DNA from: an uncultured Eubacteriales bacterium
GTDB taxonomy: Bacteria > Bacillota > Clostridia > Oscillospirales > CAG-272
Length of the DNA stretch: 5,834 bases
Reading direction: 5' to 3'
NCBI GenBank assembly: GCA_905210485.1
Contig: CAJLXA010000065.1
Span: 1-5,834 of the forward strand
Positions 5,291-5,834 of this stretch are shown here, piece after piece. Within the stretch, counting starts at the first letter, position 1. Every line of letters begins with the position of its first letter. Under the pieces are notes generated by a model. The model was not told the DNA's origin, ran no database searches, and saw only the letters and a program-made list of their open reading frames with translations. The position numbers and the translations under genes are program-made.

Positions 5291-5519
5291 CTTCATCAAA
5301 CTCCACTACCGTATAGAATCCTCTTGGTGTCTCTTTTACTTCTTTTACGATTCCCTTCCGGGACTGCAGCCTCTCATACGCCTGATAATTCCTGCTCATG
5401 GCCACTGCCGGGGTAATCGTATAATAATAGGAGGTAGGCAGTGCGCTTTCTGTCACGTTGACTTCCTGGCCTTCCTCGAGAAGTCCCTGTCGCTCCATTT
5501 TAAATTCCATCTGCCGCAT
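5277..5519 (-). CDS. Small conserved-looking hypothetical protein (80 aa)
   Basis: I do not recognise a named family. The 80-residue product has no signal peptide, membrane segment or Cys. Its N-terminus is charged (MRQMEFKMERQ), a segment GLLEEGQEVNVTESALPTS (12-30) leads into YYYTITPAVAMSRNY, and the C-terminal part KGIVKEVKETPRGFYTVVEFDEDEP reads like a beta-strand/turn/beta-strand small barrel ending in an acidic tail. The start ATG 5519 lies 9 bases after a perfect AGGAGG (5529-5534). A nearer ATG (5528) directly abuts that site and is rejected. The end overlaps the glycosylase start by 14 bases, so the two are surely co-transcribed. A link to DNA repair is possible only from position. 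The strong ribosome binding site and sequence complexity support a real gene. Confidence 0.75.
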   Translation of the reverse strand: MRQMEFKMERQGLLEEGQEVNVTESALPTSYYYTITPAVAMSRNYQAYERLQSRKGIVKEVKETPRGFYTVVEFDEDEPT

Positions 5520-5685
5520 ATTCCTCATCCTCCTTTTTGCAGCGGGCAAAATATACGCCCATGGGGTATTTTATCACACTTTTCCGAAAAAGAACAGGGG
5601 TTTTCGACAGAAAAAGGCGGTACCGGACCTTCGCCCCCAGAATTTTTGTTTTGATCAATTTCCAGATCTTTTCTCTTGCTTTCAT
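5500..5685 (-). CDS. Possible small leading gene of the glycosylase operon (61 aa; reading frame uncertain)
   Basis: A clear GGAGG (5694-5698) is followed by two possible starts in different frames. ATG 5685 (8-base spacing) opens a basic 61-residue frame, MKAREKIWKLIKTK... ending EEYAADGI, which overlaps the next gene by 20 bases. GTG 5689 (4-base spacing) opens a 54-residue frame down to TGA 5525-5527, with three Cys in NPCSFSEKCDKIPHGRIFCP, stopping just before the next start. By hand count the ATG frame has about 48% G+C at third positions (29 of 60) and the GTG frame about 35% (19 of 54). Spacing and codon bias favour the ATG frame; the cleaner junction and Cys pattern favour the other. 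I recognise neither product. It may also be only a leader. Confidence 0.4.
   Translation of the reverse strand: MKAREKIWKLIKTKILGAKVRYRLFLSKTPVLFRKSVIKYPMGVYFARCKKEDEEYAADGI
5529..5534 (-). promoter_or_regulatory. Perfect AGGAGG ribosome binding site of the 80-aa gene
   Basis: It lies within the end of the preceding small ORF on the minus strand, 9 bases before ATG 5519. Ribosomes finishing the upstream frame would pass over it, a normal layout for coupled translation. Confidence 0.8.
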
Positions 5686-5704
5686 TCACAAATCCTCCGT
5701 GTCC

Positions 5705-5710
5705 AGTATA
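5705..5710 (-). promoter_or_regulatory. Possible -10 box of the glycosylase operon
   Basis: TATACT on the minus strand lies just upstream of the GGAGG at 5694-5698 and just after the terminator of the neighbouring unit, which is where a promoter is needed. No good -35 box is seen 16-18 bases upstream (AGTCGG at 17), and there is no TGn extension. The promoter is therefore weak, activator-dependent or wrongly placed, and its 5' leader would be under 20 nt. Confidence 0.35.
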
Positions 5711-5756
5711 ACGCAAAAACCCGGATTCCGACTATGCATATTTTGCCGCATGTGCG

Positions 5757-5800
5757 AAAAAAAGAAAGAATCCGGCCGCCCAGAGACCGGATTCTTTCTT
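5757..5800 (-). terminator. Rho-independent terminator of a minus-strand gene beyond the right edge
   Basis: A perfect 14-bp stem (5787-5800 with 5762-5775) surrounds an 11-base loop. On the minus strand the sequence continues into an uninterrupted T-run through 5757. On the plus strand only CTTCTTATAT follows, so any plus-strand activity would be weaker. The unit it ends lies mostly outside; a TAA at 5831-5829 could be that gene's stop, but the frame cannot be confirmed. Confidence 0.87.
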
Positions 5801-5834
5801 CTTATATAAATATAAAACGCATTTCTTTTTAGTG

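Noticed and set aside
5150..5832. Plus-strand open frames at the right end
   Set aside because: They are antisense to the glycosylase operon and cross its binding sites and the terminator at 5757-5800.
1..5834. CRISPR array, insertion sequence, phage, toxin-antitoxin or other defence system
   Set aside because: No regularly spaced repeats, transposase or recombinase motifs, or recognisable defence or toxin domains were seen on either strand.

Overview
The window looks like chromosome of a low-to-mid G+C Firmicute, most likely a Clostridia-type gut or anaerobe lineage. The evidence is strong GGAGG-type ribosome binding sites, sigma-A promoters with 17-bp spacers, intrinsic terminators with long U-tracts, tRNA genes with encoded CCA, and a KsgA/RsmA of Firmicutes type. 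I cannot name a genus.

Layout. Positions 1-128 hold the tail of a plus-strand gene with a Gly/Asp/Ser-rich C-terminus, followed by its terminator (201-242). A minus-strand tRNA-Glu(CTC) (383-457) has a near-consensus promoter (477-505) and two hairpin terminators (262-378), so it converges on the first gene. A roughly 400-bp gap follows. It contains the promoter (763-791) and a leader stem-loop (816-841) for a two-gene plus-strand operon: a WsaF-like rhamnosyltransferase-family protein (861-2420) and a GT4-like glycosyltransferase (2422-3600), separated by 1 nt. A perfect 20-bp stem (3618-3663) ends this operon and probably also the convergent ksgA/rsmA (3750-4607, minus). ksgA is head-to-head with tRNA-Thr(CGT) (4665-4740, plus), whose consensus promoter fills the 57-bp gap. 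The tRNA terminator runs up to the stop codon of a convergent minus-strand operon: a small ORF of uncertain frame (about 5500-5685), an 80-residue conserved-looking hypothetical (5277-5519) and a family-6-type hypoxanthine/uracil-DNA glycosylase (4775-5290). A minus-strand terminator (5757-5800) closes a gene lying beyond the right edge.

How the parts relate. The two glycosyltransferases probably act one after the other on one surface polysaccharide or glycoprotein glycan, perhaps rhamnose-containing. They sit alone among housekeeping genes, with no sugar-nucleotide, polymerase or export genes visible. ksgA and the two tRNAs are translation genes, and the glycosylase is a base-excision-repair enzyme. 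I see no CRISPR array, phage, transposon, toxin-antitoxin or clearly new system. The most interesting items are the isolated glycosyltransferase pair with its repeat module and leader dyad, the compact ksgA/tRNA-Thr divergent promoter region, and the small dual-frame ORF at the head of the glycosylase operon.
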